This document shows, piece by piece, positions 15,577 to 24,705 of a stretch of 64,000 nucleotides of DNA. This stretch comes from Kitasatospora sp. MAP12-44 (GTDB lineage: Bacteria; Actinomycetota; Actinomycetes; Streptomycetales; Streptomycetaceae). Made by a program: the position numbers and the translations under genes. The notes under the pieces are model-generated. The model saw only the letters and a program-made list of their open reading frames with translations. It did not search any database and was not told where the DNA came from. Each line of letters opens with the position of its first letter. Positions within the stretch are counted from its first letter, which is position 1. The DNA lies in NCBI RefSeq assembly GCF_029892095.1, contig NZ_JARZAE010000004.1, positions 8,370,001 to 8,434,000 of the forward strand. The letters run 5' to 3'.

Positions 15577-18500
15577 ATGAGTGAACTGCCGCAGGTGCCC
15601 GGCGATCAGTCGGGAGCCCTCCTCGCCGCCCGCGCGAGCATCCTCGACCGCCTGGTCTCCGCGCTCGTCCGGGAGGGCCTGGTGGAGGCGGCGGCGCTGG
15701 GGGTGCCCGTGCGCACGGTGAACCTGGCGGGCAAGCACCGGGTGGACGGCCCGGGCCCGGACCCGGTCGACCTGCTGGACGGGCTGCTCGCCCGCGGAGT
15801 GCTGCCCCCGGAGGGCGACTGGGGGCTGCTCCGCGCCGAGACCGCGGCCGGCGTCGAGGGTTATGCGCTGGCTCTGGAGGAGGCGGCGCGCCAGGCGGAG
15901 AAGCTGCGGGCGATCGGCCCGTGGCAGGAGCAGCGGCCCTTCTCGGAGCTGCTGGAGCGCCTCGCCACGCACTCGCCGCTGGTCGGCTTCGAGCAACTGG
16001 CCCTGGACGGCCACCCGTTACACCCCTCGGCCAGGAGCCGGCGCGGCATGTCGGCAGCCGAGCTGACGCGCTACGCCCCCGAATTCGGGGCGGTGTTCCC
16101 GCTGCGCTTCGTGGCCGTCCGGCGGGACGCGGCCTCCGGCGCGGACGGAACCGGGCACGGCGACCCGATGGACCCGGCCGCCGGGCTGGCCGCGGTGGAC
16201 CGGGTGCTGGCCGAGGCGTTCCCGGGCGCGGTGGCCCAGGCCCGGGCGGAGCTGGTGGCGGCGGGCCTCCCACCGGGCGACTTCGTGCTCGTCCCCGTCC
16301 ACCCGCACCAGTTCGAGCACGCCCTGCCCGAGCTGCACGGGGACGCCCTGGCGGCGGGAGTGGTGGTGCCGCTCGCCGCCACCGTGCAGGCCATGCCGCT
16401 GCTCTCCACCCGGACCCTGGCAGCCCGGGAACCGGGCGTACCGGGGCTGCACGTCAAGACCGCGCTGGAGGTCCAACTCACCACCGCGGTCCGGGGCGTG
16501 TCCCCGGAGGCGGCCCACAACGGTCCCCGCCTCAGCATCCTGCTGGCCGCGATCGCCGAGCAGGACGCGGCCGTGCGCCGCCTCGGCGTCGCGCGCGAGT
16601 ACGCCGGGGTGGTCTTCCAGCCGCGCCGCCAGGACGCGGCACGCCGCCGCTCGCTGGGCGCGGTGCTGCGCGAGGACGTCGAGCTGACGCTGGCCCCGGA
16701 CGAGGTCGCCCTGCCGATGGCCGCACTGCTCGCACGGTCTCCGCTGACCGGGCTCGCTCTCGTCCACGATCTGCTCGTCGAGACCGGCCTGACACCCCAG
16801 GACTGGCTGCGGGGCTGCCTCGGCACCCTGGTGGAACCGCTGCTGACCCTGCTGGTCAGGTACGGCGTCGCGATGGAGGCGCACGCGCAGAACACCGTGC
16901 TGGTGCTGCGCGGCGGTTCGCCCTGCCGGGCTGTCGTCCGGGACTTCGGCAGCCTGCGGATCCTGCCCGCCCGGCTGGCGCGCAGCGGACACACCGTCAC
17001 CCTGCTGCCGGGGTCGGCTCTGTACGCCCGGGACGCGGGGGAGCTGCGCCGGAAGCTGTTCTTCCCGCTCTTCGGCAACCAACTGGCCGAGCTGGTACCG
17101 GCCTTGGCACAGGCGGGCGGCTGTGCGGAGGAGCGCCTCTGGGAGGTGGTGCGCGAGGCGGTCGTCGGCGCCCTCGGCCGGTTGGCGCAGACGGAGGCCG
17201 AGGCCGTGGACGAGGCCCGCGCGCTGCTCGCCGACCGGTGGCAGCTCAAGGCGCTGGTCCGGATGCGGCTGGGCGGCAAGGTCACCGAGGCGATCCACGT
17301 GGACGCCCCCAACCCGCTGGGCGAGCCGCTGAACGCCCTGGAGGACGGGGTGTTGGAGCAACTGCGCGTGCTGGATCCGCAGTTGGCCGTGGAGTGGCTC
17401 GGACAGCTGCCCGCCGCCCGCCGCGACACCCGGCACGACCTGCGAGCGGCGCTGCTCCGGGAGGGCGTCGACCTGCCCAGCTTCGACCAGTCCAGCCTCG
17501 ACCAGTCCAGCCTCGACCCGTCCAGTCAGCCCGGCGGCGAGGCCGCCGAGGAGTTCCGCACCGAGCTCGCCGACTCGGCGGCCAACCGCGCGCTGGCCCG
17601 CGCCCTGGTGGCCCGCAGGGCAGCGCGGCTGAGCGGACCCGACCTGCTGAGCTCCCTCCACGGCGCGCCCAGCACCGTCGCCCTGCAGCTGGAGGCGCTG
17701 AACGCGGAGGGCCACCCGCTGCACCCGTGCCGGCGCACCCGCCGGGGGTTCTCCACCGCCGACGTCCTCGCCTACACCCCGGAGAGCGGAGCCGTGGTCG
17801 GCGTCCAGTTGGCCGCCGTCCGCCGGGAGTTGCTGCTGGAGAGCCCCGGCGAGCGCGGCTCGGTCGGCGAGCTGCTCGCGGCCGGGTATCCGCAGATCGC
17901 CGCGCAGGCGGAGCGCGGGCTGCGGGCGCGCGGCGTCGACCCGGCGCAGTACGCACTGGTCCCCGTCCACCCCTGGCAGGCGCGGGAGCGGATCCCCGCC
18001 CTCTACGCGTCGGAGTTGGCCGAGGGCGCGCTGGTGCTGTTGCCTGAGGCCGTCCTGCCCTGCCGGCCCACCGCGTCGATCCGCAGCCTGGTGACGGTCG
18101 ACCCGGGCCGGGACGGGCGCAGGTACGCGGTGAAGGTCTCGCTGGACATCCAGCTGACCGGTCTTCGGCGGACGATCTCGCCCGCCACCACCCGTAACAG
18201 CCCGCAGATCGCGGGGGTGATCGACCGGCTGCTGGCGGCCGAGCCCCGGCTCCGCGGGCGGGCGGTCTTCGTCCCCGAGCTGGCCGGGGTGGCCTTCGCC
18301 CCGCCGGAGACCACGCCGGCCGAGGCCGGGTCCGGCGACCCGGCGCGACTGCGCGGTCTGTGCGCGCTGGTCCGCCCCGACCCGGCGGACCAGCTGCACC
18401 CCGGCGAGAGCGCGGTCAGCGGCTGCGCGCTGCTGGCCCACTCCCCGTTCTCCGGCGGGACCCTGCTGACCGAGCTGGTGGACCGCAGCGCGAGGTCGAC

Positions 18501-19102
18501 CGGGGTCCCGCTGGCGAGCGCCGCCCGGGAGTTCCTGCGGGAGTATGCCGAGCTGCTGTGCTCGGCGGTCCTGCCGCTGCTCGCGCGCTGTGGCATCGCC
18601 CTGGAGGCACATCTGCAGAACACGATCCTCGCCGTCGACCCGGACGGCCGCCCCGCGCGTCTGCTGCTGCGCGACAGCGCCGGATTGCGCCTGCACCCGG
18701 GACGACTGGCCGCGGCCGGGGTGGACTTCACGCCGTACCCGGGCTCGGTGACGGTCTCACCGGACCTCGACGTGGTGCGGGCCAAGATCTCCCACGCGGT
18801 GATCCAGGGCAACCTGGGCGTGCTGGTGAACCATCTCAGCGCCCACTACGGGCTGCCGGCCCCCCGAACTGTGGGGGACCGTACGGGAGGTGGTCCGCGC
18901 CGTCCAGGCCGACGTCGGCGCGGGAGCGACGGACGCGCTGCGCGACGCGATCGAGCAGGACACCGCCGCGCTGCTGGGGCCGACGCTGCCGGAGAAGGCG
19001 TTCGTGCGGATGCGACTGCACCCGAAGCAGGGGGACGTGTTCGTCCACCTCCCCAATCCGCTCCACCTCCCAGCACGTACGGCCGGTGAATCGTGGCGGT
19101 GA
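15577..19102 (+). CDS. Fused double IucA/IucC siderophore synthetase, frameshifted near 3' end
   Basis: Two NIS synthetase modules are fused in one chain of about 1,170 residues. Each has the ATP-binding GHPLHP element (about residues 146 and 711), a VHPHQFE/VHPWQAR strand, a KTALEVQL/KVSLDIQL segment and the C-terminal EAHAQNT/EAHLQNT motif (about 433 and 1009). Single-module relatives ligate carboxylates such as citrate to amines or hydroxamates, so the fusion could do two successive condensations. At 18860-18865 a run of six Cs shifts the frame; as written, translation ends at 19089 with an unrelated Arg/Gly-rich tail. With five Cs the frame continues APELWGTVREVVRAVQADV to MRLHPKQGDVFVHLPNPL and stops at 19102, matching the end of module 1. 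Sequencing error, recent mutation or slippage are possible. Confidence 0.8.
17482..17526 (+). repeat. 15-bp tandem repeat in the inter-module linker
   Basis: Three in-frame 15-bp units (17482-17496, 17497-17511, 17512-17526) encode FDQSS, LDQSS and LDPSS in the linker between the two IucA/IucC modules. They probably reflect slippage tolerated in a flexible linker. Confidence 0.8.
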
Positions 19103-19142
19103 GTCGTGGCCCTGACGTCGCAGCGGAGCGTATGGTGCCCGA

Positions 19143-20075
19143 ATGATCGAGGTACCGGAGGCGTTCGCGCGGGGCACCGTCGAGCGTGAAGGTGAGCCGG
19201 GCGCGGCCTGGCTCACCGAACTGCCCACGCTGGTAGAGGAACTGATGGACCGTTGGGGATGCGTGCCGGACGGCGAGGTGATGCACGGGGGCGTCGGAGT
19301 CATCGTCCCGGTGCGACGGCGGGCCGAGGGGACAGCGGTGCTGAAGGTGTCGTTTCCGCACCCCGGCAACATCCATGAGCCGGACGCGTTCGCGGCGTGG
19401 GGCGGACGCGGGGCCGTCCTGCTGCACGAGCGCGACGACGCGCGTTTCGCGATGGTCCTGGAGCGGGTCAGGGCGTCGACCCTGGCGGAGGTCGAGGACG
19501 GTGACGAGGTGGTGGCGGTCGCCGGGCGGATCAACCGCCGGCTGGCTGTCCCGGCGCCACCGGGCCTGCCCCGGTTGAGCCGGCAGGCCGACTCCTGGGA
19601 GCGGCAACTGCGCAGCGACGCCGAGCAACTGCCGCACACCATGCCGCGTTACGTGGTGGACGCCGCGGTGGCGACCGCCCGCGAGCTGGGCCGCGTCCAG
19701 CCGGACACCCTCATCCACGGCGACCTCCACGCCAGGAACATCCTGCGCGCCGAGCGTGAGCCCTGGCTGGCCGTCGACCCCAAGGGATACGTGGGAGACC
19801 CCGCTTACGACGGCGGCACGCTGCTCAAGACGCGCGCGCTGACGCTCCTCGAAGCGGACAACCTGCGCGCCGCCGCCCACCGCGTCCTGGACGTCTTCGC
19901 CGAGGCCGCGGAGGTCGATCGATCGCGCGTCCAGCGGTGGGCGCAGTTCCATGCCGTCCAGGCCGCGTTCTGGGGCCGCCGGCACGGATTCCGGATCGCC
20001 CGCGGTGGCGCACGCCTGGACCTGATCACCCGATTCGCGGACTGCCTCGCGGAGTTGCTCGCGGACCGTGCGTAG
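19143..20075 (+). CDS. APH(6)-like antibiotic/hydroxyurea phosphotransferase
   Basis: This 310-residue kinase belongs to the aminoglycoside 6-phosphotransferase/hydroxyurea phosphotransferase family. The catalytic loop is IHGDLHARNIL (H192, D194, N199), followed by the metal-binding VDPKGYVGDP (D212). These motifs are intact, as is the ATP-lobe segment VLKVSFP. Family members inactivate streptomycin-like drugs; this one's substrate is not known and could be an endogenous metabolite. It begins 40 nt after the restored stop of the siderophore synthetase. An insertion element lies just downstream. Confidence 0.75.
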   Translation: MIEVPEAFARGTVEREGEPGAAWLTELPTLVEELMDRWGCVPDGEVMHGGVGVIVPVRRRAEGTAVLKVSFPHPGNIHEPDAFAAWGGRGAVLLHERDDARFAMVLERVRASTLAEVEDGDEVVAVAGRINRRLAVPAPPGLPRLSRQADSWERQLRSDAEQLPHTMPRYVVDAAVATARELGRVQPDTLIHGDLHARNILRAEREPWLAVDPKGYVGDPAYDGGTLLKTRALTLLEADNLRAAAHRVLDVFAEAAEVDRSRVQRWAQFHAVQAAFWGRRHGFRIARGGARLDLITRFADCLAELLADRA

Positions 20076-20114
20076 TAGCACCATACGGCCGGGCCGGGGC
20101 CGTCCGCTGGTGGT

Positions 20115-20520
20115 TCAGCTGCCTGCGGTGACGGCTTTGAGCTCGTCGAGCGATTCCCGGACGAGGTGTGAGAAGTCCTGCTGGCCGGTCTGGTTGATCC
20201 AGCGTTCGAACGCGACCTTGAAGACGGCGATCCCCGCCTCGGCGGCCAGACTCGCGGCCGGATCGGCGACGCCGCGCGCGCAAGGCGTCGGCCATGGCCG
20301 AGGCGAGTGAGGCGAGCTTGATCAGTTCGCGTTCCTGGAGCTCCCTGTTCGCGGTGATCACGGCCTGGCGCTGCTGGGAGTGCTCGCGACGCTCCCCGAG
20401 CAGTGCGGCACCCGCCTCGAGCGCGGCCGCCACCGCGTCGATCGGCGAGGCGCCCGCAGGCGCGCCGGCGACGGCACCCGCGAAAAGCTCCTGCAGGGTG
20501 CCGGCGCCCGCGAACAGCAC
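20115..20520 (-). pseudogene. TetR regulator, 5'-truncated and frameshifted
   Basis: The minus strand encodes the ligand-binding half of a TetR-family repressor. It runs from VLFAGAGTLQELFAGAV through ASPIDAVAAALEAGAALLGE to ASAMADAL; then, after a frame change in a (GC)n run at about 20271-20281, RGVADPAASLAAEAGIAVF continues to DELKAVTAGS and a stop at 20115-20117. The DNA-binding N-terminus is missing, replaced at about 20520 by a truncated tnpA. Both lesions make it a pseudogene. It probably once lay divergent to, and regulated, the SDR gene now at 22157. Confidence 0.7.
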
Positions 20521-20839
20521 CTCGGTTGATCCGTCCGGTGTACTCGGCCCGCAGGTAGCGGGAGCTGACGCCCTTGAGACTGTTGACCAGTTTGGACAGG
20601 GCGACCTTCGGCGGGTAGTGCACCAGCAGGTGGACGTGATCGCCCTCGCCGTTGAATTCCCGCAGCTCCGCACCGAAGCTCTCGCATACGTCCCGCATGA
20701 TCGCCTCGCAGCGCGTCAGCATCTCGTCGTTGAAGACCTCACGCCGGTACTTGGTGACGAACACCAAGTGTGCGTGCAGGTGATAGACGACATGGTTTCC
20801 CCGGCGGATATCAGGATCTGGTTCCCAGCGTGGTGACAT
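20520..20839 (-). pseudogene. tnpA: IS200/IS605 TnpA transposase, C-terminally truncated
   Basis: The protein starts MSPRWEPDPDIRRGNHVVYH at 20839 and shows the HUH motif in GDHVHLLVHY. It continues to SLKGVSSRYLRAEYTGRIN. Intact relatives go on with a WSPSYF segment and a helix carrying the nucleophilic tyrosine; both are missing because the sequence joins tetR at about 20520. Without the tyrosine the single-strand transposase is dead. The start is 46 nt from the divergent tnpB start. Confidence 0.8.
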
Positions 20840-20885
20840 GCGCCAAGTTTGACAGGTGTTAAGGTGACCTGCGATCAGGAAGGGG

Positions 20886-22121
20886 GTGGACCCGTTGGAC
20901 ACGCAGATCCGTGCGTACAAGTTCCTCATGCGACCCACCGCCCGTCAGGTCCAGGCCCTCGCCGCGATGCTGGTCGACCACTGCTCGCTCTACAACGGGG
21001 CCTTGGAGGAACGGCGCGACGCCTACCGTCACGCCTCGAAGACGACGGTCAAGTACGGCCAGCAGTCGGCGCAGCTCAAAGACATTCGGGCGTTCGACCC
21101 GCAGCGCCAGGGCCGGTGGTCGTTCTCCAGCCAGCAGGCGACGCTTCGGCGTCTGGACAAGGCGTTCGCCGCGTTCTTCCGTCGGGTCAAGTCCGGCGAG
21201 AAACCCGGATACCCGCGCTTCCGGGGCGTGAACTGGTTCGACACGGTGGACTTCCCCAGGGACGGGGACGGCTGCCGGTGGGACTCGATGCCCGGTCACC
21301 CTCGCAGGGTCCGGTTCCGAGGTGTCGGGCACGTCAAGGTCAACCAGCACCGTCAGGTGGTCGGCAGGGTCAAGACCGTCTCGGTGAAGCGCGAGGGCAA
21401 GCGCTGGTGCGTGGTGCTGACCGCCGAGCAGTCCAAGCCCGAACCGTTGGAACCCACCGGTTCGGTGGTCGGGATCGACCTGGGCATCGCCAATTTCCTT
21501 GCCGACTCCAACGGTGGCTTCGTTTCCAACCCGCGCTTCGGCCGGGAGAACGCCGAGGCCCTCGCGCAGGCTCAGCGGCACCTGGCCACCTTCCCCCGTG
21601 CTTGCCGGGACAAGCGCTCCAAGAAGCACCGCCGGGCCGTCGAGAAGGTCGCCGACCTGCACGGCAAGGTCCGCCGCCAACGGCTCGACCACGCGCACAA
21701 GACCGCCCTCACCCTGGTGCGCCGGCACGATCTGATCGCGCACGAGAAGCTGAGCATCAGCAACATGGTGCGTGCGCCGAAGCCGAAGCCGGACCCCGCG
21801 CGGCCGGGCGGCTTCCTGCCCAATGGTGCCGCCTCGAAGGCCGGGCTGAACAAGTCGATCACGGATGCGGGTTGGGGGGTGTTCCTCGGGATCCTCACCA
21901 GCAAGGCTGCAAGCGCCGGCCGGACGATTATCGCGGTGGACCCCCGCAACACCTCCCGGACGTGCCCACAACCCGCGTGTGGCCACGTCTCCGGGGAGAA
22001 CCGAACCACTCAGGCAAAGTTCCACTGCGTACGGTGTGGCCACACGGACCACGCGGACACGGTGGGTGCCATCAACGTTCTACGGGCCGGGCTGGTCCAC
22101 TGCGACGCCAACCCGGCGTAA
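20886..22121 (+). CDS. tnpB: TnpB RNA-guided nuclease of IS605
   Basis: This 411-residue protein belongs to the transposon nucleases that use an omega RNA guide and are ancestral to Cas12. The RuvC residues are intact: D198 in VVGIDLGIANF, E287 in LIAHEKLSISN and D391 in DHADTVGAINVL. The zinc-ribbon cysteines are present in CPQPACGH and FHCVRCGH. The N-terminus RAYKFLMRPTARQVQAL is typical. GTG 20886 follows AGGAAGGGG. The length is normal. TnpB is not needed for transposition; it cuts emptied donor sites to favour retention. The guide RNA would come from the 3' end of this gene and the right end. Confidence 0.88.
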   Translation: MDPLDTQIRAYKFLMRPTARQVQALAAMLVDHCSLYNGALEERRDAYRHASKTTVKYGQQSAQLKDIRAFDPQRQGRWSFSSQQATLRRLDKAFAAFFRRVKSGEKPGYPRFRGVNWFDTVDFPRDGDGCRWDSMPGHPRRVRFRGVGHVKVNQHRQVVGRVKTVSVKREGKRWCVVLTAEQSKPEPLEPTGSVVGIDLGIANFLADSNGGFVSNPRFGRENAEALAQAQRHLATFPRACRDKRSKKHRRAVEKVADLHGKVRRQRLDHAHKTALTLVRRHDLIAHEKLSISNMVRAPKPKPDPARPGGFLPNGAASKAGLNKSITDAGWGVFLGILTSKAASAGRTIIAVDPRNTSRTCPQPACGHVSGENRTTQAKFHCVRCGHTDHADTVGAINVLRAGLVHCDANPA

Positions 22122-22158
22122 CAGGAAGCCCCGTCCCCTTAGGGCGGGGAGGAGTCAC
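22040..22158 (+). ncRNA. Putative omega RNA of TnpB (right-end scaffold)
   Basis: In this family the scaffold of the guide RNA overlaps the 3' end of tnpB and finishes at the element's right end. Here a hairpin (22129-22136 with 22142-22149, one G-U pair) followed by AGGAGTCAC ends at about 22158. The guide would be the next 16-20 nt, starting GCGTGTTCTCATCACC, which is the start of the SDR gene. The 5' boundary is arbitrary. Confidence 0.5.
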
Positions 22159-23092
22159 GCGTGTTCTCATCACCGGCGCGTCCGGCTGGATCGGCTCCGC
22201 CGTCGTTCCCGAACTCATCGACGCCGGCCATCAGGTCGTCGGGCTCGCCCGCTCGGACGCCTCGGCCGCCGCCCTCTCCGCGGCCGGGGTCGAGGTGCTT
22301 CGCGGCACCCTGGACGATCTCGACGCCCTGCGCAGCGCGGCCGCCGCGTCGGACGGCGTGCTCCACCTCGCGTTCAAGCACGACATCGCCTTCTCGGGCG
22401 ACTTCCAGGGCGCCGCCGACGCGGATCGGCGCGCCATCGACACCTTCGGCGAGGCACTCGCGGGTTCCGACCGGCCGTTCGTCATCGCCGCAGGGGTGCT
22501 CGGGCTCGCTCCGGGGCGGCTCGCGACCGAGCGGGACGGCCACCGTCACGACCCGGCCGCGACGCCGCTGATCGGCGGCGTGCAGACCCGGATGGCCAAC
22601 GCCGAGGCGACGGTCGCCCTCGCGTCGCGCGGCGTCCGCTCGTCCGTGGTGCGGCTGGCTCCGACGGTCCATGGCGACGGGGACCACGGCTTCCTGGCCA
22701 CCCTGGTCGCCATCGCCCGCGCCAAGGGCGTCTCCGGCTACCTCGGCGACGGGTCCAACCACTGGCCCGCCGTGCACCGCATCGACGCCGCCCACCTGTT
22801 CCGGCTGGCGCTGGAGAAGGCCCCGGCGGGGTCGACGCTGCACGCGGTCGCGGACCAGGGCGTGCCGATCCGCGCCGTCGCCGAGGTGATCGGGCGCCAC
22901 CTCGGACTCCCGGTGGCCGCCGTCGCTCCCGAGGACGCGGGCGGCCACTTCGGCTGGCTGGCCGGGTTCATCGGGGCCGACAGCCCGGTGTCGAGCGAGC
23001 TGACCCGCGAGCTGACGGGCTGGCAGCCGACGCAGCCCGGGCTCCTGGACGACCTCGACCGCGGCCACTACTTCCGCACCCCGGCCGCCTGA
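22157..23092 (+). CDS. NAD(P)-dependent SDR/epimerase-like oxidoreductase with lost start codon
   Basis: This 311-residue atypical short-chain dehydrogenase begins (T)RVLITGASGWIGSAVVP, with a clear GxxGxxG Rossmann motif, and is intact to its stop. Relatives start with ATG at this first codon; here the codon reads ACG because the IS605 right end abuts it. No ATG, GTG or TTG occurs in frame nearby upstream. A GGGGAGGAG tract lies just before, at poor spacing. The gene may be translated weakly from ACG, or be silent. Its original divergent TetR regulator is the wrecked gene at 20115-20520. Substrate unknown. Confidence 0.75.
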   Translation, partial: TRVLITGASGWIGSAVVPELIDAGHQVVGLARSDASAAALSAAGVEVLRGTLDDLDALRSAAAASDGVLHLAFKHDIAFSGDFQGAADADRRAIDTFGEALAGSDRPFVIAAGVLGLAPGRLATERDGHRHDPAATPLIGGVQTRMANAEATVALASRGVRSSVVRLAPTVHGDGDHGFLATLVAIARAKGVSGYLGDGSNHWPAVHRIDAAHLFRLALEKAPAGSTLHAVADQGVPIRAVAEVIGRHLGLPVAAVAPEDAGGHFGWLAGFIGADSPVSSELTRELTGWQPTQPGLLDDLDRGHYFRTPAA

Positions 23093-23123
23093 GCAGCCGC
23101 GAGGAGGGCCGGCCGCGAACAGT

Positions 23124-23894
23124 TCAGGCGGCGGGCTCGTACACGAAGGGCTGAGTGGACGTGACGACCTGGAAGCCGCGCTTTCGCAGCAGGGGCTCCG
23201 AGGTGGGCAGGGCGTCGGTGAAGACCAGGGTGCGGCCGCGCTCGTACGCCTCCGCCAGCCTGGCGGCGACGACGGCGGTGAACAGTCCCCGCTTGCGGTG
23301 GGTGGTCTTGGTCCGGCCGCCGGCCAGCTCCGCGCAGTCGCCGCCCGCCCGGAAGTGGATGCGCCCGCACGCCGCCGGCTCCCCGTCGACGTACGCGACA
23401 TGGACGCTCATCGATTCCGGTTCCGCTCGCAGGATCGCGGCCAGCTGCTGCTTCTCCTCGTCCGGGTTCCGGCGGCCGATCTCGCGGGCGATCTCCGCGT
23501 AGTCGACCAGGCCCGCCTCGTCGCGGACGCGTCGGACCTCGGCCTCGACCTCGGCCTCGGGGGCGCCGAAGGCCGCCATGGTCGCCTGGGTCACCGGCAG
23601 TACGAGGACCAGTTCCGGATCGTCCGCCTCGAAGCCCGCGGCGAGCAGCCGTTCGGCCAGAGGGGTGGGGGTGTCGTGACCGTAGACCTTCCACTCCAAG
23701 GCGTAGCCGCCGTCGCGGGCCAGGGCCTGCTCCGCGCGGATGACCTCGTCGACCTCCTCGGGTGCGAGCCGCGAGAACACGATCCGGCACTGCGAACCGT
23801 CGGCCGCGTACTCGCGGACCACGCCCCCGCGGCCGGCCGGTTCGCCCATGGCCCTGCGCTCGGCGTCGAGGGTCGCCAGGATGTCTCTGCTCAT
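23124..23894 (-). CDS. GNAT family N-acetyltransferase
   Basis: This 256-residue soluble protein ends in a GNAT domain. Around residues 175-240 it has ELAGGRTKTTHRKRGLFTA, where THRKRGLFTA is the acetyl-CoA pyrophosphate loop (R/QxxGxx), followed by AEAYERG and the terminal LLRKRGFQVV. The N-terminal 120 residues form a second, degenerate acetyltransferase-like half with ALEWKVYGHD, common in two-domain GNATs of actinomycetes. Substrate unknown. It converges with the SDR gene. Confidence 0.8.
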   Translation of the reverse strand: MSRDILATLDAERRAMGEPAGRGGVVREYAADGSQCRIVFSRLAPEEVDEVIRAEQALARDGGYALEWKVYGHDTPTPLAERLLAAGFEADDPELVLVLPVTQATMAAFGAPEAEVEAEVRRVRDEAGLVDYAEIAREIGRRNPDEEKQQLAAILRAEPESMSVHVAYVDGEPAACGRIHFRAGGDCAELAGGRTKTTHRKRGLFTAVVAARLAEAYERGRTLVFTDALPTSEPLLRKRGFQVVTSTQPFVYEPAA

Positions 23895-24100
23895 GAATGC
23901 GCTCCCTGCCGGTGGTGCCCGCTTGGATCAGGATCTCAGCGATCGGTCGGCTTCCGCTCCTTCATCCCCCTGTGCCGGCAGTCTCCTCGTGCGCACTCGG
24001 GATGCGCTGCTTAAAGTGAGCTCATCACTACATTCCGTACCTGACGGCCCTGGTGGCAATCCGGGTGCCGGACGGGCGGTGCGACCCGAGAGGACCTGCT

Positions 24101-24535
24101 GTGATCACAGCGCGTGACATCATGCACGGTGGAGCCAAGTGTGTCGATGCGAACGACACCCTGCTGAACGCGTCCCGGATGATGCGTGACATGGGGGTGG
24201 GCGCCCTGCCCATCTGCGGCGAGGACAAGAAGCTCAAGGGCATCATCACCGACCGCGACATCGTGACGCGATGTATCGCGGAGGGCCGCGACCCGGCGAC
24301 CATGAAGGCGATGGAGCTCTCCGGACACCTCCACTGCGTCCGCGCGGACGACGACATCGACATGGTGCTGAAGAAGATGGAGCAGCACCAGATCCGCCGG
24401 ATCCCGGTCATCGACAACGAGATGATCGTCGGCATGATCAGTGAGGCGGACATCGCCCACGGGCACCGCGAGGGGAACCGGCTGACCGACCGCCAGATCC
24501 TCGAGTTCATGGACAGCATCTACGTGAACCGCTGA
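24101..24535 (+). CDS. CBS-domain pair protein
   Basis: This 144-residue protein consists of two CBS motifs. The first is around VITARDIMHGGAKCVDANDT to GIITDRDIVTRC; the second around HCVRADDDIDMVLKKM to VGMISEADIA. CBS pairs bind adenine nucleotides and act as energy sensors or regulatory modules. No catalytic domain is attached. The GTG at 24101 has GAGAGGA at good spacing; the frame is open 48 nt further upstream without a better site. A strong stem-loop follows the stop. Confidence 0.85.
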   Translation: MITARDIMHGGAKCVDANDTLLNASRMMRDMGVGALPICGEDKKLKGIITDRDIVTRCIAEGRDPATMKAMELSGHLHCVRADDDIDMVLKKMEQHQIRRIPVIDNEMIVGMISEADIAHGHREGNRLTDRQILEFMDSIYVNR

Positions 24536-24543
24536 GGTCGGCC

Positions 24544-24585
24544 GCGACAGGGCGCCGGCACAAAGTCGTTCCGGCGCCCTGTCGC
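24544..24585 (+). terminator. Stem-loop terminator after CBS gene
   Basis: A perfect 15-bp inverted repeat (24544-24558 with 24571-24585) encloses a 12-nt loop just after the CBS stop codon. There is no T-run. Confidence 0.75.
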
Positions 24586-24705
24586 ATACCCGTCTGGGCG
24601 CAGCGGGTCGGGGGGAGCTGATCTTCCCTCAGCTAAACTGCGGCCGTGCCCGGCCGCCAGGTCGGCCACCCATCACCGCCTGCGAGCTACTGCGAGGACA
24701 ACAGA

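Larger units (their letters stand above)
20115..22158. mobile_element. IS200/IS605-family insertion, left end deleted, with flanking tetR relic
   Basis: The element proper spans about 20520-22158: a truncated tnpA on the minus strand, a divergent tnpB on the plus strand and a right-end subterminal hairpin. The span listed also covers the tetR relic fused to its damaged left side. The right boundary is placed after GGAGGAGTCAC at 22158, the usual 3' end of such elements. The left end is absent because tnpA is cut off before its catalytic tyrosine and merges with tetR. The element cannot be mobilised by its own TnpA. Confidence 0.75.
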
